From Stenotrophomonas sp. 610A2 (lineage in GTDB: Bacteria; Pseudomonadota; Gammaproteobacteria; Xanthomonadales; Xanthomonadaceae), in the NCBI RefSeq assembly GCF_030549615.1, contig NZ_CP130832.1, forward strand, positions 2,976,001-3,040,000: a stretch of 64,000 nt of DNA, given 5' to 3'. The position numbers and the translations under genes are program-made. The notes under the pieces are model-generated. The model was not told the origin of the DNA. It ran no database searches and saw nothing but the letters and a program-made list of their open reading frames with translations. This document shows, piece by piece, positions 1-9,085 of this stretch (position 1 is its first letter; each line of letters starts with the position of its first letter).

Positions 1-1
1 G

Positions 2-127
2 TTGCCGCTGCATTGGTTGTCGCTGCAGGCGCAGTTCAACATGCAATGGATCGTCCTGCTGCTGCCAATCCATGTTGCATTGGCATTCCTGCTGGCGCGC
101 CGCAGCTTGGCGTCACCGGCCAGCTGA
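2..127 (+). CDS. C-terminal end of a membrane protein (partial, cut by window edge)
   Basis: An open frame enters from the left edge and ends at TGA 125-127. The last 41 residues include a hydrophobic stretch (IVLLLPIHVALAFLLARR) that looks like a final membrane helix followed by a short basic, polar tail. It lies 14 bp before the ATG of the CorA-like gene on the same strand, so the two may be co-transcribed. Too little is visible to name a family. Confidence 0.5.
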   Translation: MPLHWLSLQAQFNMQWIVLLLPIHVALAFLLARRSLASPAS

Positions 128-141
128 GGCACGATGCCGGG

Positions 142-1155
142 ATGACTACCGGCATCACTCCAACTCAAGTCCAGGCCAATCCGGCCTGTGTGATCAATTG
201 CACCTGGTACGGCGCCGACGGCACGCAGCGTCCATTGGACCTGGACAGCATCAGCGACGTACTTGCCGATGACGCCAAGGGCTTCGTCTGGGTCGGCCTG
301 TACGAGCCCAGCGACGCCATCCTGGACAAGGTGCAGGAAGAGTTCGACCTGCATCCACTGGCGATCGAGGACACCCGCAAGGCGCACCAGCGGCCCAAGA
401 TCGAAACCTACGGCAACTCGCTGTTCGTAGTGGTGCACACCGCCCAGGTCGTGGATGAGCGCATCCGCTACGGCGAAACCCATGCCTTCCTCGGCCCGCG
501 CTTCCTGGTGACGGTGCGTCACGGCGCATCGCTGTCGTATGCGCCGGTGCGCGCGCGGCTGGAGCAGGAGCCGGAACTGCTGGCGATGGGCCCCTCGTTC
601 TGCCTGTACTCGGTGCTGGATGCGGTGGTGGATCACTACCTGCCGATCACCGACAGCTTCCGCGACACCCTGGACCTGCTGGAAAAAAACATCTTCGCCG
701 ACACCTATGAGCGGCGCACGGTGATCCGCCTGTACGAACTCAAGCGCGAGCTCAACAAGATGCGGCTGGCGGTCGCGCCACTGCAGGACGCGTTGGCGCA
801 GCTGCAACGCAACCAGGCCCAGCTGATCAACGAGGAAGTCCGGCTTTATCTGCGCGACGTGCAGGACCATGCCGCCCGCGTAAACGACGCCATCGACACC
901 TTGCGCGAAATGCTGGGCACCGCACTGAGCGTCAACCTGTCGCTGGTGACGCTGGCCCAAGGCGAGACGGTCAAGCAGCTCGGTGCCTGGGCCGCGCTGT
1001 TAGCCGCACCAACCCTGGTCACCAGCTGGTACGGCATGAACTTCGCGCATATGCCGGAACTGGCCGGACGCTTTGCCTATCCGCTGCTGATGCTCGGCGT
1101 CGGCGTGATCTGCGTGGTGCTGTACCGCCTGTTCAAACGTTCCGGCTGGCTTTGA
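142..1155 (+). CDS. corA: CorA-family divalent cation (Mg2+/Co2+) transporter
   Basis: A 337-residue inner-membrane channel of the CorA/2-TM-GxN family, which forms pentamers and moves Mg2+ (or Co2+, Ni2+, Zn2+) down its gradient. The signature YGMN sits near residues 297-300, at the end of the first of two C-terminal helices, followed by the second helix (about 313-330) and a basic tail. The large N-terminal cytoplasmic part carries the typical EDTRKAHQRPKIETY segment and a long helical stalk. ATG 142 is chosen because the family starts close to this point; the open frame extends upstream to position 13 without family similarity. It is shorter than a CmaX-type or ZntB-type could also explain, so the exact metal is not certain. 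Confidence 0.9.
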   Translation: MTTGITPTQVQANPACVINCTWYGADGTQRPLDLDSISDVLADDAKGFVWVGLYEPSDAILDKVQEEFDLHPLAIEDTRKAHQRPKIETYGNSLFVVVHTAQVVDERIRYGETHAFLGPRFLVTVRHGASLSYAPVRARLEQEPELLAMGPSFCLYSVLDAVVDHYLPITDSFRDTLDLLEKNIFADTYERRTVIRLYELKRELNKMRLAVAPLQDALAQLQRNQAQLINEEVRLYLRDVQDHAARVNDAIDTLREMLGTALSVNLSLVTLAQGETVKQLGAWAALLAAPTLVTSWYGMNFAHMPELAGRFAYPLLMLGVGVICVVLYRLFKRSGWL

Positions 1156-1185
1156 CCAGCCCTTTGATCTTCCGAGAGAGCATCC

Positions 1186-2478
1186 ATGCAACACGACAAC
1201 ACCAATCCCGCTCGCCGCAACTTCCTGCGCAGTTCGCTGATCGCCGGCGCCGCGGCGCTGCCTTTGTCGCAGATCGCGTCGGCGCAGGCCGCAGCCAATT
1301 CCGATAACGCTCTACCCGAATCGATGCGTGCGCTGAAATCGGTCGCCACGCAGGTGGTGCCGATCGGCAACGACGAGCGCATAGCGCGCGTGGCCAAGGC
1401 CCAGCGCTTGATGGCCGAGCACGGCATCGATGCGGTGTTCATTGGTGCCGGCAGCTCGCTGACCTATTTCACCGGCATGCGCTGGTGGGACAGCGAACGC
1501 CTCACTGGTGTGATCTTGCCGCGCAAGGGCGAGCCGGTCTACGTGACACCGGAATTCGAGCGCGTGCGCACGCTGGAGCAGATCAAGCTCGGCAACGATG
1601 TGCGCGGCTGGCAGGAAGACGAAGACCCCTACGCCCTGGTCGCCAAGGTGCTGCGTGACATGGGCCATGCCACCGGCACGCTGGGCATGGAAGAAGCCGT
1701 GCCCTACTTCCGCGCCAAAGGCATTGCGGATGCGCTGCCGCAAGCCAAGGTGGTACCGGCATGGCCGGTGGTATCCGGTTGCCGTCGGGTCAAGAGCGCG
1801 GCCGAGCTGGCCTTGATGAAACTTGCCAACGAAGCCACGCTGGCGGTGTATGAAGCCGTTTGGAAGGCCTTGAAGCCCGGCATGACCGAGCAGGACATCA
1901 GCGGCCTGCTGGCAATGGCCTACGCGCGCACCGGCTTGAACGGGGACGCCAGCGTCAACATCGGCAAGTACACCGCCTCCCCGCACGGCTCGGACAAACC
2001 GCAGCATCTGGTCGAGGGTACGCCGATCATCTTCGACGGCGGCTGCCGCGCCGGCGGCTATACCAGCGACATCACCCGCACCGTGGTACTGGGCCAGCCC
2101 GATGACGAGATCCGCAAGGTGTTCGACATCGTATTGAAGGCACAGACAGCTGCACTGAACGCGGCACGCCCAGGAGTTGCGATGGGTGATGTGGATGCGG
2201 CTGCACGCAAGGTGATCAGCGATTCCGGCTACGGCCCGGACTACCGTTATTTCAGCCATCGCCTTGGTCACGGCATTGGCCTGGACATGCACGAATGGGA
2301 TTACCTGGTTCGCGGCAACAAGCACTTGCTGGAACCTGGCATGACCTTCAGCGACGAACCCGGCATCTATATCCCGGACCGCTTCGGCGTGCGCCTGGAG
2401 GACATCCTCTATGTCACCGAAGATGGCGCGGCACTGATGACCCCGCAGAGCAGGTCCATCGACCAGCCGTTCGGGTGA
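1186..2478 (+). CDS. Tat-exported M24-family Xaa-Pro peptidase (aminopeptidase P / prolidase type)
   Basis: A 430-residue metallopeptidase of the pita-bread (M24) fold, expected to cut Xaa-Pro bonds. The N terminus is a twin-arginine signal (ARRNFLRSSL, residues 9-18, then a hydrophobic run and an Ala-rich cleavage area near 35), so it should be exported folded to the periplasm. A creatinase-type N-terminal domain covers about 60-200. The five dinuclear-metal ligands are all visible: D284, D295, H362, E391 and E405. It starts 30 bp after corA on the same strand. Periplasmic Tat-dependent forms are common in Xanthomonadaceae. Substrate preference (dipeptide or longer) cannot be read from the sequence. 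Confidence 0.9.
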   Translation: MQHDNTNPARRNFLRSSLIAGAAALPLSQIASAQAAANSDNALPESMRALKSVATQVVPIGNDERIARVAKAQRLMAEHGIDAVFIGAGSSLTYFTGMRWWDSERLTGVILPRKGEPVYVTPEFERVRTLEQIKLGNDVRGWQEDEDPYALVAKVLRDMGHATGTLGMEEAVPYFRAKGIADALPQAKVVPAWPVVSGCRRVKSAAELALMKLANEATLAVYEAVWKALKPGMTEQDISGLLAMAYARTGLNGDASVNIGKYTASPHGSDKPQHLVEGTPIIFDGGCRAGGYTSDITRTVVLGQPDDEIRKVFDIVLKAQTAALNAARPGVAMGDVDAAARKVISDSGYGPDYRYFSHRLGHGIGLDMHEWDYLVRGNKHLLEPGMTFSDEPGIYIPDRFGVRLEDILYVTEDGAALMTPQSRSIDQPFG

Positions 2479-2789
2479 TCGGAGCGGTGGCGCGTTTTGT
2501 GGGAGCGGCGTAAGCCGCGAAGCCACCTCAACATCAGAGGCGACAGAGCATAACCCTTTCCAAACCCTCCCCTTGGCCTCCGGCCAAAGGGAGGGAGCTG
2601 CATCCGTAGTGCCGAGCCATGCTCGGCAGGGGCTTTACCAGCAGCCCATGTCAGATCGGCGAACGCCGCAAAGTGACTACTGGTCCAAACCTTGCCCAGC
2701 CTGCAATCCAGCGCACTGCAGTTGCAGATTTTCTTCGGCGCGCATGGCCCGCCAGCTTCGCGGCTCACGCCGCTCCTACAAGCTCGGCG
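2479..2789. repeat. Gene-free stretch with a TIR-bounded repeat and one SMAG palindrome
   Basis: No gene is supported here. A forward copy of the TGTRGGAGCGGCGTMAGCC repeat (2499-2524) and its inverted copy (2754-2780) bound the stretch. Between them lie a CCCTCCCCTTGG...CCAAAGGGAGGG palindrome (about 2568-2597) and a GTAG-bounded SMAG palindrome (2606-2632). The convergent genes on either side end here. Confidence 0.7.
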
Positions 2790-4157
2790 TCAGGCGACGT
2801 AGACCGTTTTGATGTTCGTGAACTCATGAATGCCCGGCCCCGCCAGCTCGCGCCCGAAGCCCGAGCGCTTGGTCCCGCCAAACGGCAGCCGCGCATCGCT
2901 CTTCACCACTGAATTGACGAAGGCCGCGCCGCATTGCAGCTGTACCGCGACGTTCTCGCCGCGCAGCACATCACGGGTCCAGACGCTGCCACCCAAGCCG
3001 AAGCTGGTGTCATTGGCCACGCGCACGGCCTCGACCTCGTCCTTGACCCGGATGATCGCCGCCACCGGCCCGAACAATTCCTCGTCATACGCCGGCATGC
3101 GAGGACCGACGTTGTCGAGGATCGTGGCCTGATAGCCCGCGTTGCTGCCGGCAACCGGTTCGCCACCCAGTAGCACCTTAGCGCCCTTGTCGACGCTGGC
3201 GCGCACCTGCTTGTGCAGCTCATCGCGCAGGTCAGCGCGCGCCATCGGCGCGAGTGTGCTCGCCTCTTCCTGCGGATCGCCGTAAACACGTGCCTGCGCA
3301 GCTTCGACGAAACGCTGCACGAAAGCATCAGCAATCGATTCGACCAGGATGAAGCGTTTGGCAGCAATGCAGGTCTGGCCAGCATTGTCGAACCTTGAGC
3401 GCACCGCAGCGGCCGCCGCCAGATCCAGGTCTGCGTCATCCAACACCACGAAGGCATCACTGCCGCCGAGTTCCATCACGCACTTCTTCAGCTGGTCGCC
3501 GGCATTGGCAGCAATCGACCGCCCTGCGCGCTCACTGCCGGTCAGCGTAACTGCCTTGATCCGACGATCACGCAGCACGTCTGCGGCCTGATCGTTGTCG
3601 ATATGCAGTACATCGAATACGCCTTCCGGAATGCCCGCGGCGGAAACCACCTCACGCAACAGGTCGGCGCAGCCAGGAACATTACTGGCGTGCTTGAGCA
3701 GGGCGACATTGCCTGCCATCAAACCCGGCGCGAGGAAGCGGATCACCTGCCAGATCGGGAAGTTCCACGGCATCACCGCCATCACACAACCAATCGGTTG
3801 GTAGATGACGTAGCTGCGTTGAGCCTCTGTCGGGATCGGCTGCGGCTTCAGGTAGTCGGCAGCGTGGTCGGCGTAGTACTCGCAACCGGCGGCGCTCTTC
3901 TCGATCTCGGCCAAGGCCTCGCGGCGCAGCTTGCCCATCTCGGAAGTCATCACGCGCTGAATCTCATCGCGACGTTCGCGCAGGCCGGCTGCGACCTTGC
4001 GCAGATAGTCACCACGCTGCTCCAGCGACAATGCCGACCACTGAGGGAATGCCAATTCAGCTGCGGCCAGGTGCCGCTCAATGCCAGCAGCGGTCATCAG
4101 CTCGATCGTGCGCACGACCTCGCCATTGAAGGGATTGATAGTCTGATACGACGCCAT
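2790..4157 (-). CDS. sad: NAD(P)-dependent succinate-semialdehyde dehydrogenase (Sad/YneI type)
   Basis: A 455-residue aldehyde dehydrogenase that should oxidise succinate semialdehyde to succinate, the last step of putrescine/GABA breakdown. The general-base region is ELGGSDAFVVLDDADLD and the catalytic cysteine lies in NAGQTCIAAKRF; NAD-binding MPWNFPIWQVIR and the C-terminal PFGGTKRSGFGREL are present. The segment pattern (GCVMAVMPWNFP, LKHASNVPGCADLL) is closer to E. coli Sad/YneI than to GabD. ATG 4157 has an AGGTGA ribosome site 7 bp upstream; an upstream in-frame ATG at 4175 lacks one. It lies downstream of the pot/puu genes on the same strand, which fits the role, with a repeat-filled gap of about 340 bp between. 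Confidence 0.9.
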   Translation of the reverse strand: MASYQTINPFNGEVVRTIELMTAAGIERHLAAAELAFPQWSALSLEQRGDYLRKVAAGLRERRDEIQRVMTSEMGKLRREALAEIEKSAAGCEYYADHAADYLKPQPIPTEAQRSYVIYQPIGCVMAVMPWNFPIWQVIRFLAPGLMAGNVALLKHASNVPGCADLLREVVSAAGIPEGVFDVLHIDNDQAADVLRDRRIKAVTLTGSERAGRSIAANAGDQLKKCVMELGGSDAFVVLDDADLDLAAAAAVRSRFDNAGQTCIAAKRFILVESIADAFVQRFVEAAQARVYGDPQEEASTLAPMARADLRDELHKQVRASVDKGAKVLLGGEPVAGSNAGYQATILDNVGPRMPAYDEELFGPVAAIIRVKDEVEAVRVANDTSFGLGGSVWTRDVLRGENVAVQLQCGAAFVNSVVKSDARLPFGGTKRSGFGRELAGPGIHEFTNIKTVYVA

Positions 4158-4494
4158 GGATTCACCTGCACTCAACGAATGCAGGAATGGTAGCGCCGCG
4201 AATGTTGCGCGCAGGTAAATCCCAAGCGGGCCCTGTGGCGCCGAGCCATGCTCGGCAGGGGCTTCACCAAAGATCCATCAGCCGCCCCATTATTGTAGGA
4301 GCGGCGTCAGCCGCGAAGCTGGCAGCAATGAAATCACCGGCATAGCGGCGATTTGATGGATCAACAGCTTCGCGGCTGATGCCGCTCCCACATTGGTGAT
4401 GGCTTGCCGGGAAAGCCCATGCCGAGCATGGCTCGGCACTACAAGGCATTGCTGGTGAAGGCTCTGCCGAGCATGGCTCGGCACTACCGGCCTC
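4158..4494. repeat. Intergenic repeat cluster: three SMAG palindromes around one TIR element
   Basis: No coding sequence is supported. SMAG-type palindromes lie at 4235-4261, 4421-4442 and 4466-4487; the last two are inverted relative to the first. Between them sits a TIR-bounded element: TGTAGGAGCGGCGTCAGCC at 4294-4320 and its inverted copy at 4366-4391, with a 45-bp centre. Together they form a large symmetrical structure between potI and the aldehyde dehydrogenase gene and could act as a transcription barrier or an mRNA-stability element. Confidence 0.75.
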
Positions 4495-5340
4495 TCAGCC
4501 GTTTTCCTGCAGCGCCAGCTGCATGTCGCGCTGGCGTCGCTTGTCGGCGCGGGCCGAGATCCACCAACCCAGCACCGCTACCGTCGATACCGCCAGCACC
4601 ATCAGCGTGGCCAGGGCATTGATCTTCGGGCTCACGCCCATGCGCACCGAGGCGAAGATCTTCATCGGCAAGGTGGTCGAGCTGGGGCCGGCAACGAAGC
4701 TGGCGATCACCACATCGTCCAGCGACAGCGTGAAGGCCAGCAGCCAGCCAGACAGCAGCGCCGGGGCGATGATCGGCAAGGTGATCAGGAAGAACACCTT
4801 GAGCCTGTTCGCACCCAGGTCCATCGCTGCTTCCTCCAGCGAACGGTCCAGTTCCTGCAGCCGCGAGGACACCACTACCGTCACGAAGGAAATGGTGAAG
4901 GTCACATGCGCGATCCAGATCGCCACAACGCCCTTGGACGGCAGGCCGAAAAGTCCCCCCATCGACACCAGCATCAGCAGGATCGACAGGCCGATGATCA
5001 CCTCCGGCATCACCAGTGGCGCGGTCACCAATGCACCGAACACAGTCTTGCTGGGGAAGCGCTTGAAGCGGGTCATCGCCATCGCTGCCATGGTGCCGAT
5101 CACCATCGAAGCCGAGGCGGTCCAGAACGCGATCTTGATGCTGATCCAGGCCGCCTGCAGCAACTGGCGGTCGCGGAACAGCTCGCCGTACCACTGCGTG
5201 GAGAAGCCCGCCCATACCGTCGCCAGACGCGAGGAGTTGAACGAGTACACCATCAGCAACAGGATCGGCAGGTACAGGAAGGCAAAGCCGAGCAGCAGGA
5301 TGCTCCAACCCAACCAGGAACTACGCCGGGTCATGCTCAT
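4495..5340 (-). CDS. potI: Putrescine/polyamine ABC transporter permease, PotI-like
   Basis: An inner-membrane permease of 281 residues with six predicted helices. The EAA loop that contacts the ATPase is EEAAMDLGANRLKVFFLITL, followed by the usual short hydrophobic block (IIAPALLSGWLLAF). Its ATG overlaps the end of potH by 4 bp (ATGA), so the two subunits are translationally coupled and should form the heterodimeric channel. The C terminus is short and basic. Similarity in layout is to PotI/SpuH of the putrescine-specific PotFGHI system rather than PotC. Confidence 0.92.
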   Translation of the reverse strand: MSMTRRSSWLGWSILLLGFAFLYLPILLLMVYSFNSSRLATVWAGFSTQWYGELFRDRQLLQAAWISIKIAFWTASASMVIGTMAAMAMTRFKRFPSKTVFGALVTAPLVMPEVIIGLSILLMLVSMGGLFGLPSKGVVAIWIAHVTFTISFVTVVVSSRLQELDRSLEEAAMDLGANRLKVFFLITLPIIAPALLSGWLLAFTLSLDDVVIASFVAGPSSTTLPMKIFASVRMGVSPKINALATLMVLAVSTVAVLGWWISARADKRRQRDMQLALQENG

Positions 5341-6263
5341 GCCAGTTTCCCTTCCAGCTCACGCTGCTGCGAACGGTTGAAGATGATGATGGGGATCAGC
5401 AGCAGGATCAGCATCACGATCGCCACGGCGGACGCCAGCGGCCAGTCGCGGTTGTTGAAGAACTCGCCCCACAGCACGCGGCCGATCATCAAGGTATCCG
5501 GGCCACCGAGCATTTCCGGGATCACGAACTCGCCCACCGCCGGGATCATCACCAGCATGCAGCCGGCGATGATGCCGCTGCGCGACAACGGCAAGGTGAT
5601 GCGCAGGAACGCCTGCCAGGGCTTGGCGCCAAGATCGTAAGCCGCTTCCAGCAAGCGGTTGTCGAGCTTGACCAGGTTGGCGTACAGCGGCAGCACCATG
5701 AACGGCAGGTAGCAGTAGACGATGCCGACGTAGGCCGCCACCGGCGTATAGAGGATGCGCAGCGGCTCGTCGATCAAACCCATGCTCATCAGTGTGCGGT
5801 TGATCAGGCCATTGCTATCGAGGATGCCGATCCAGGCATAGACGCGGATCAGGAACGAGGTCCACGACGGCAGCACCACCAGCATCATCGCGATGTTGCG
5901 TGCCAACGGCGACATGCGCGAAATCACGTAGGCCATCGGGTAGCCGATCAACAAGGTCAGCAATGTGGAAATCACCGCGATCTTGATCGAGCTCAGGTAG
6001 GCAACTATGTACTGGCTGTCGGTGAACAGCGCGGTGTAGTTGCCCAGGTTGAGATTCACCGTGAACGCATTGTCCACGTACTCCACGATGGAGGTATACG
6101 GCGGCATCGCCACCGCCATCTTGGCGAAGGAGATTTTCAACACGATCAGGAACGGGATCGCGAAAAACAGCAGCAGCCACAGGTAAGGCACGCCGATCAC
6201 ACCCGCGCGCGCACCCGGCAGCCACCGCCGCCAACCGCTGGTGAGTGGAGTGGTCGCGCTCAT
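5337..6263 (-). CDS. potH: Putrescine/polyamine ABC transporter permease, PotH-like
   Basis: A 308-residue inner-membrane permease, partner of PotI. One helix near the N terminus (PYLWLLLFFAIPFLIVLKIS) is followed by a periplasmic loop of about 60 residues and five more helices. The EAA motif is LEAAYDLGAKPWQAFLRITL. Its start overlaps the stop of potG by 4 bp (ATGA), so potG-potH-potI form one tightly coupled unit. Confidence 0.93.
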   Translation of the reverse strand: MSATTPLTSGWRRWLPGARAGVIGVPYLWLLLFFAIPFLIVLKISFAKMAVAMPPYTSIVEYVDNAFTVNLNLGNYTALFTDSQYIVAYLSSIKIAVISTLLTLLIGYPMAYVISRMSPLARNIAMMLVVLPSWTSFLIRVYAWIGILDSNGLINRTLMSMGLIDEPLRILYTPVAAYVGIVYCYLPFMVLPLYANLVKLDNRLLEAAYDLGAKPWQAFLRITLPLSRSGIIAGCMLVMIPAVGEFVIPEMLGGPDTLMIGRVLWGEFFNNRDWPLASAVAIVMLILLLIPIIIFNRSQQRELEGKLA

Positions 6264-7390
6264 GAGGTCAGCACCACGCCGTCGTTGTCATCCCAGGACA
6301 CCCAGACTTCGTCGTTCCAGGTGATGCCGTCACTGTCCCAGCGCTTCATGTTGGCGAAGTTGGACAGGATCTTGGCACCGCTGGGCAGGCGCACGTGGTA
6401 AACCGAGTGGCTGCCGAAATAGGCGATGTCCTCGACCACGCCGAAGGCCTTGTTGGTGTCGCCTTCGGGTTCTTCCTTGGCGATATGCACCTTCTCCGGA
6501 CGCAGCGCGAAGGCCACCGGCTGGCCTTCGTAACCGGTGATGCCGTGGCCGACGTAGATCGGCGCCGGGAAGTCGGCGGTGCGCACGGTGACGTATTCGG
6601 GCAAGTCTTCGTCGATCACACCTTCGAAGGAATTCACCGAGCCGATGAAGCCGGCGACGAAGCGGTTGGCCGGTTGCTCGTAGATGTCATCCGGCTTGCC
6701 GATCTGCTGGATCCAGCCCTGGTCCATCACCGCGATGCGGGTGGCCATGGTCATGGCTTCTTCCTGGTCATGGGTGACCATCACGCAGGTCACGCCAAGC
6801 TGCTCGATGATGTTGACCAGCTCCAGCTGCATCTTCGAGCGCAGCTTCTTGTCCAGCGCGCCCATCGGTTCGTCCAGCAACAGCAGCTTGGGGCTCTTGG
6901 CCAGCGAGCGGGCCAGCGCCACACGCTGCTGCTGGCCGCCGGACAGCTGGTGCGGCTTGCGCTTGCCCAGCTTCTGCAGCTGCACCAGCTCCAGCATCTC
7001 GCCAACGCGGCGGGCGATGGCATCCTTGGCCATGCCGTCCTGTTTGAGGCCGAAGGCGATGTTCTGCTCCACCGTCATATGCGGGAACAACGCATAGGAC
7101 TGGAACATCATGTTGATCGGCCGCTCATACGGCGGCAGCGCGGTGATCGGCTGCCCGTCGAGCAGGATCGTGCCCTTGGTCGGGGTTTCAAAGCCGGCCA
7201 GGCAGCGCAGCAGGGTGGACTTGCCGCTGCCCGAACCGCCCAGCAGGGCGAAGATCTCGCCCTTGCGCACGTCCAGATTGACGTCGTCGACGGCGACGAA
7301 GCCATCGAACTCCTTGCGCAGATCACGGATGGACAGATAACCGGGCTCGCTGTTCAAAGCGATGGCCTCTGGCTTGGCGTCAACGGGCAT
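6260..7390 (-). CDS. potG: Polyamine ABC transporter ATP-binding protein, PotG-like
   Basis: The 376-residue ATPase that powers PotH/PotI. Walker [12 protein letters not shown] (about 51-61), signature [16 protein letters not shown], Walker B LLLLDEPMGALD and the switch His (MVTHDQEEAMT) are intact, followed by a TOBE-type C-terminal regulatory domain. ATG 7390 gives an N terminus like PotG and has a GGAG-like ribosome site; the open frame runs about 95 codons further upstream through repeat sequence that does not look coding. Confidence 0.93.
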   Translation of the reverse strand: MPVDAKPEAIALNSEPGYLSIRDLRKEFDGFVAVDDVNLDVRKGEIFALLGGSGSGKSTLLRCLAGFETPTKGTILLDGQPITALPPYERPINMMFQSYALFPHMTVEQNIAFGLKQDGMAKDAIARRVGEMLELVQLQKLGKRKPHQLSGGQQQRVALARSLAKSPKLLLLDEPMGALDKKLRSKMQLELVNIIEQLGVTCVMVTHDQEEAMTMATRIAVMDQGWIQQIGKPDDIYEQPANRFVAGFIGSVNSFEGVIDEDLPEYVTVRTADFPAPIYVGHGITGYEGQPVAFALRPEKVHIAKEEPEGDTNKAFGVVEDIAYFGSHSVYHVRLPSGAKILSNFANMKRWDSDGITWNDEVWVSWDDNDGVVLTS

Positions 7391-7482
7391 GTAGGGCTCC
7401 GGAAGCGGGCAGATGAACAAACGCGCGTAGTGTAGCCCCCTGATTTTGCGGGCGACACCGCTGGCTGTGGCGGTTCGCGCGC

Positions 7483-7618
7483 CCCTCCCCTTTGGCGCAG
7501 CCAAGGGGGAGGTCGGGAGGGGGTGGCTTTTGCTCCGGCTCGTAGATCCGCAGCGGCAGGAGCCAGAGCTGCAAAGCACCCCTCCCCAACCCTCCCCTTG
7601 GCTGCGCCAAAGGGAGGG
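7483..7618. repeat. G/C-skewed palindromic repeat element between potF and potG
   Basis: The 348-bp potF-potG gap (7391-7738) holds no gene. About 136 bp of it is a composite element: a left hairpin (CCCCTCCCCTTTGG...CCAAGGGGGAGG), an approximately 65-bp centre, and a right hairpin (CCCTCCCCTTGG...CCAAAGGGAGGG). The same pair of ends, with a different centre, recurs twice at 19933-20227. It sits inside the operon, so it must be transcribed. Confidence 0.7.
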
Positions 7619-7679
7619 GGCCAAACGCCGGCTTCGCCATCTCCACTGGCAACCGACAGCGCGCGAACGCCACAAACAA

Positions 7680-7708
7680 CAACGCCTCCCTGCAGGAGGG
7701 AGGCGTTG
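7680..7708 (-). terminator. Strong hairpin after potF, probable partial terminator
   Basis: A perfect 12-bp stem (CAACGCCTCCCT with its complement) and a 5-nt loop lie 31 bp after the potF stop. Read on the minus strand it is followed by a T-rich tail (TTGTTTG). It separates the gene for the binding protein from potGHI, an arrangement that usually makes the binding protein more abundant than the membrane subunits. Confidence 0.75.
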
Positions 7709-7738
7709 TAAAGATTCAGACCCTAAAGCTGCCTGAAA

Positions 7739-8863
7739 TCAACGACCGGTCTTGATATCGGTCCACAGGCGGGTGTACAGCTTGTCCGTCTCCGGGGTAT
7801 TGATCGCATAGGTGAACATCTTGGCGGCCACATCGTCAGCCGGGTAGATGGTCTTGTCGTCGCGGATGGCCGGGTCAACCAAGGAGGTCGCCGACTTCAC
7901 CGGGTTGGCGTAGTGGGTGACGTTGGTGTTCTTGGCGGCCACTTCCGGCTGCAGCAGGTAGTTGATGAAGGCGTAGGCATTGCCCGGGTGCTTGGCATCC
8001 TTGGGGATGGCCAGCATGTCGAACCACTGCGGTGCACCTTCCTTCGGGATGGAATACGCAACTTCCACGCCGTTCTTGGCTTCTTCGGCGCGGTCACGGG
8101 CCTGGATTATGTCGCCCGACCAGCCCACCACCAAGCAGGTGCTGCCATTGGCCAGCGAACCCACGTACTGCGAGGAGTGGAAGTTCTGCACGTACGGGCG
8201 GATCGACTTGAGCAGGTCAGCCGCCTTCTGCAGTACCGCCGGGTCGCCGCTGTGCGGGTCTTCACCGAGGTAATGCAGGGCCACCGGGATCATGTCGGCC
8301 GGGGTATCCAGCAGGGTCACGCCGCAATCCTTCATCTTGGCGATGTTTTCCGGCTTGAACACCAGGTCCCAGCTGTTGGCGATCTCGGCGCTGCCGCCGA
8401 AACGCTCTTTCAGCTTGGCCACGTTGTAGCCGATGCCGGTGCTGCCCATCATGTACGGCACGCCGTACTGGTTGCCCGGGTCCTGGCCAGCGATGCGCTG
8501 CATCACCGCCGGGTCGAGGTTGGCCAGGTTCGGGATCTTGCTCTTGTCCAGCGGCAGGAACACGCCGGCCTGGATCTGGCGGCCGAAGAAGTTCAACGTC
8601 GGCACCACGATGTCGTAGCCGCTGTCGCCGGTCAGCAACTTGGTCTCGACCATTTCATCGCTGTCGAACACGTCGTAGGTGACCTTGATGCCGGTCGACT
8701 TCTCGAAGTTCGGAATGGTGTCTTCGGCGATGTAGTCCGAATAGTTATAGACATTGAGGACCTTGGCCTCGCCGCCTTCAGCGGGCTTGGCGCCGGTTTC
8801 CTTGCCACCGCAGGCGGCAAGCAGGGAAATGGCGACACCAACGGTCAGAATGCGCAGATTCAT
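7739..8863 (-). CDS. potF: Putrescine-binding protein, PotF-like (lipoprotein signal)
   Basis: The 374-residue extracytoplasmic solute-binding protein of the PotFGHI system. The mature part begins with the family pattern LNVYNYSDYIAEDTIPNFEK and contains the usual GYDIVVPTL and VPYMMGSTGIGYN segments. The N terminus ends in LLAACGG with C18 as the likely lipidated residue, so unlike E. coli PotF it is predicted to be a lipoprotein. ATG 8863 is chosen because the signal peptide begins there and GGAG lies 8 bp upstream; the longer open frame is repeat-derived. Ligand (putrescine versus spermidine) is inferred from the puu neighbours. Confidence 0.92.
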   Translation of the reverse strand: MNLRILTVGVAISLLAACGGKETGAKPAEGGEAKVLNVYNYSDYIAEDTIPNFEKSTGIKVTYDVFDSDEMVETKLLTGDSGYDIVVPTLNFFGRQIQAGVFLPLDKSKIPNLANLDPAVMQRIAGQDPGNQYGVPYMMGSTGIGYNVAKLKERFGGSAEIANSWDLVFKPENIAKMKDCGVTLLDTPADMIPVALHYLGEDPHSGDPAVLQKAADLLKSIRPYVQNFHSSQYVGSLANGSTCLVVGWSGDIIQARDRAEEAKNGVEVAYSIPKEGAPQWFDMLAIPKDAKHPGNAYAFINYLLQPEVAAKNTNVTHYANPVKSATSLVDPAIRDDKTIYPADDVAAKMFTYAINTPETDKLYTRLWTDIKTGR

Positions 8864-9085
8864 GGGTTCTCCAGTGTGATCCGGGAGCGGTATTGGGGGG
8901 GACCGGCCAGGCCGGGAGGTGGACATATTGTCCCATCTGCGGCGGCTTTGTGTGTAGAAGGCAGGTTGCTGGCTGTGGGAGGGGCGTGAGCCGCGAAGCT
9001 GGTAATGCTCGAAAACCACAGCAGAGCTTACCCCTCCCCAACCCTCCCCTTTGCTGCGCAAAAGGGAGGGGGACAAGCCTAGCTC
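8864..9085. repeat. puuA-potF gap with repeat ends
   Basis: Minus-strand transcription from puuA must cross this stretch to reach potF. It holds a degenerate TGTGGGAGGGGCGTGAGCC repeat arm (about 8974-9000) and a CCCTCCCCTTTGCTGCG...AGGGAGGGGG hairpin (about 9038-9071) just after the puuA stop. The hairpin has no clear T-run on either strand. No gene is seen. Confidence 0.55.

Noticed and set aside
1312..2526. 404-codon minus-strand frame
   Set aside because: Antisense to the M24 peptidase gene, which has all metal ligands and a signal peptide.
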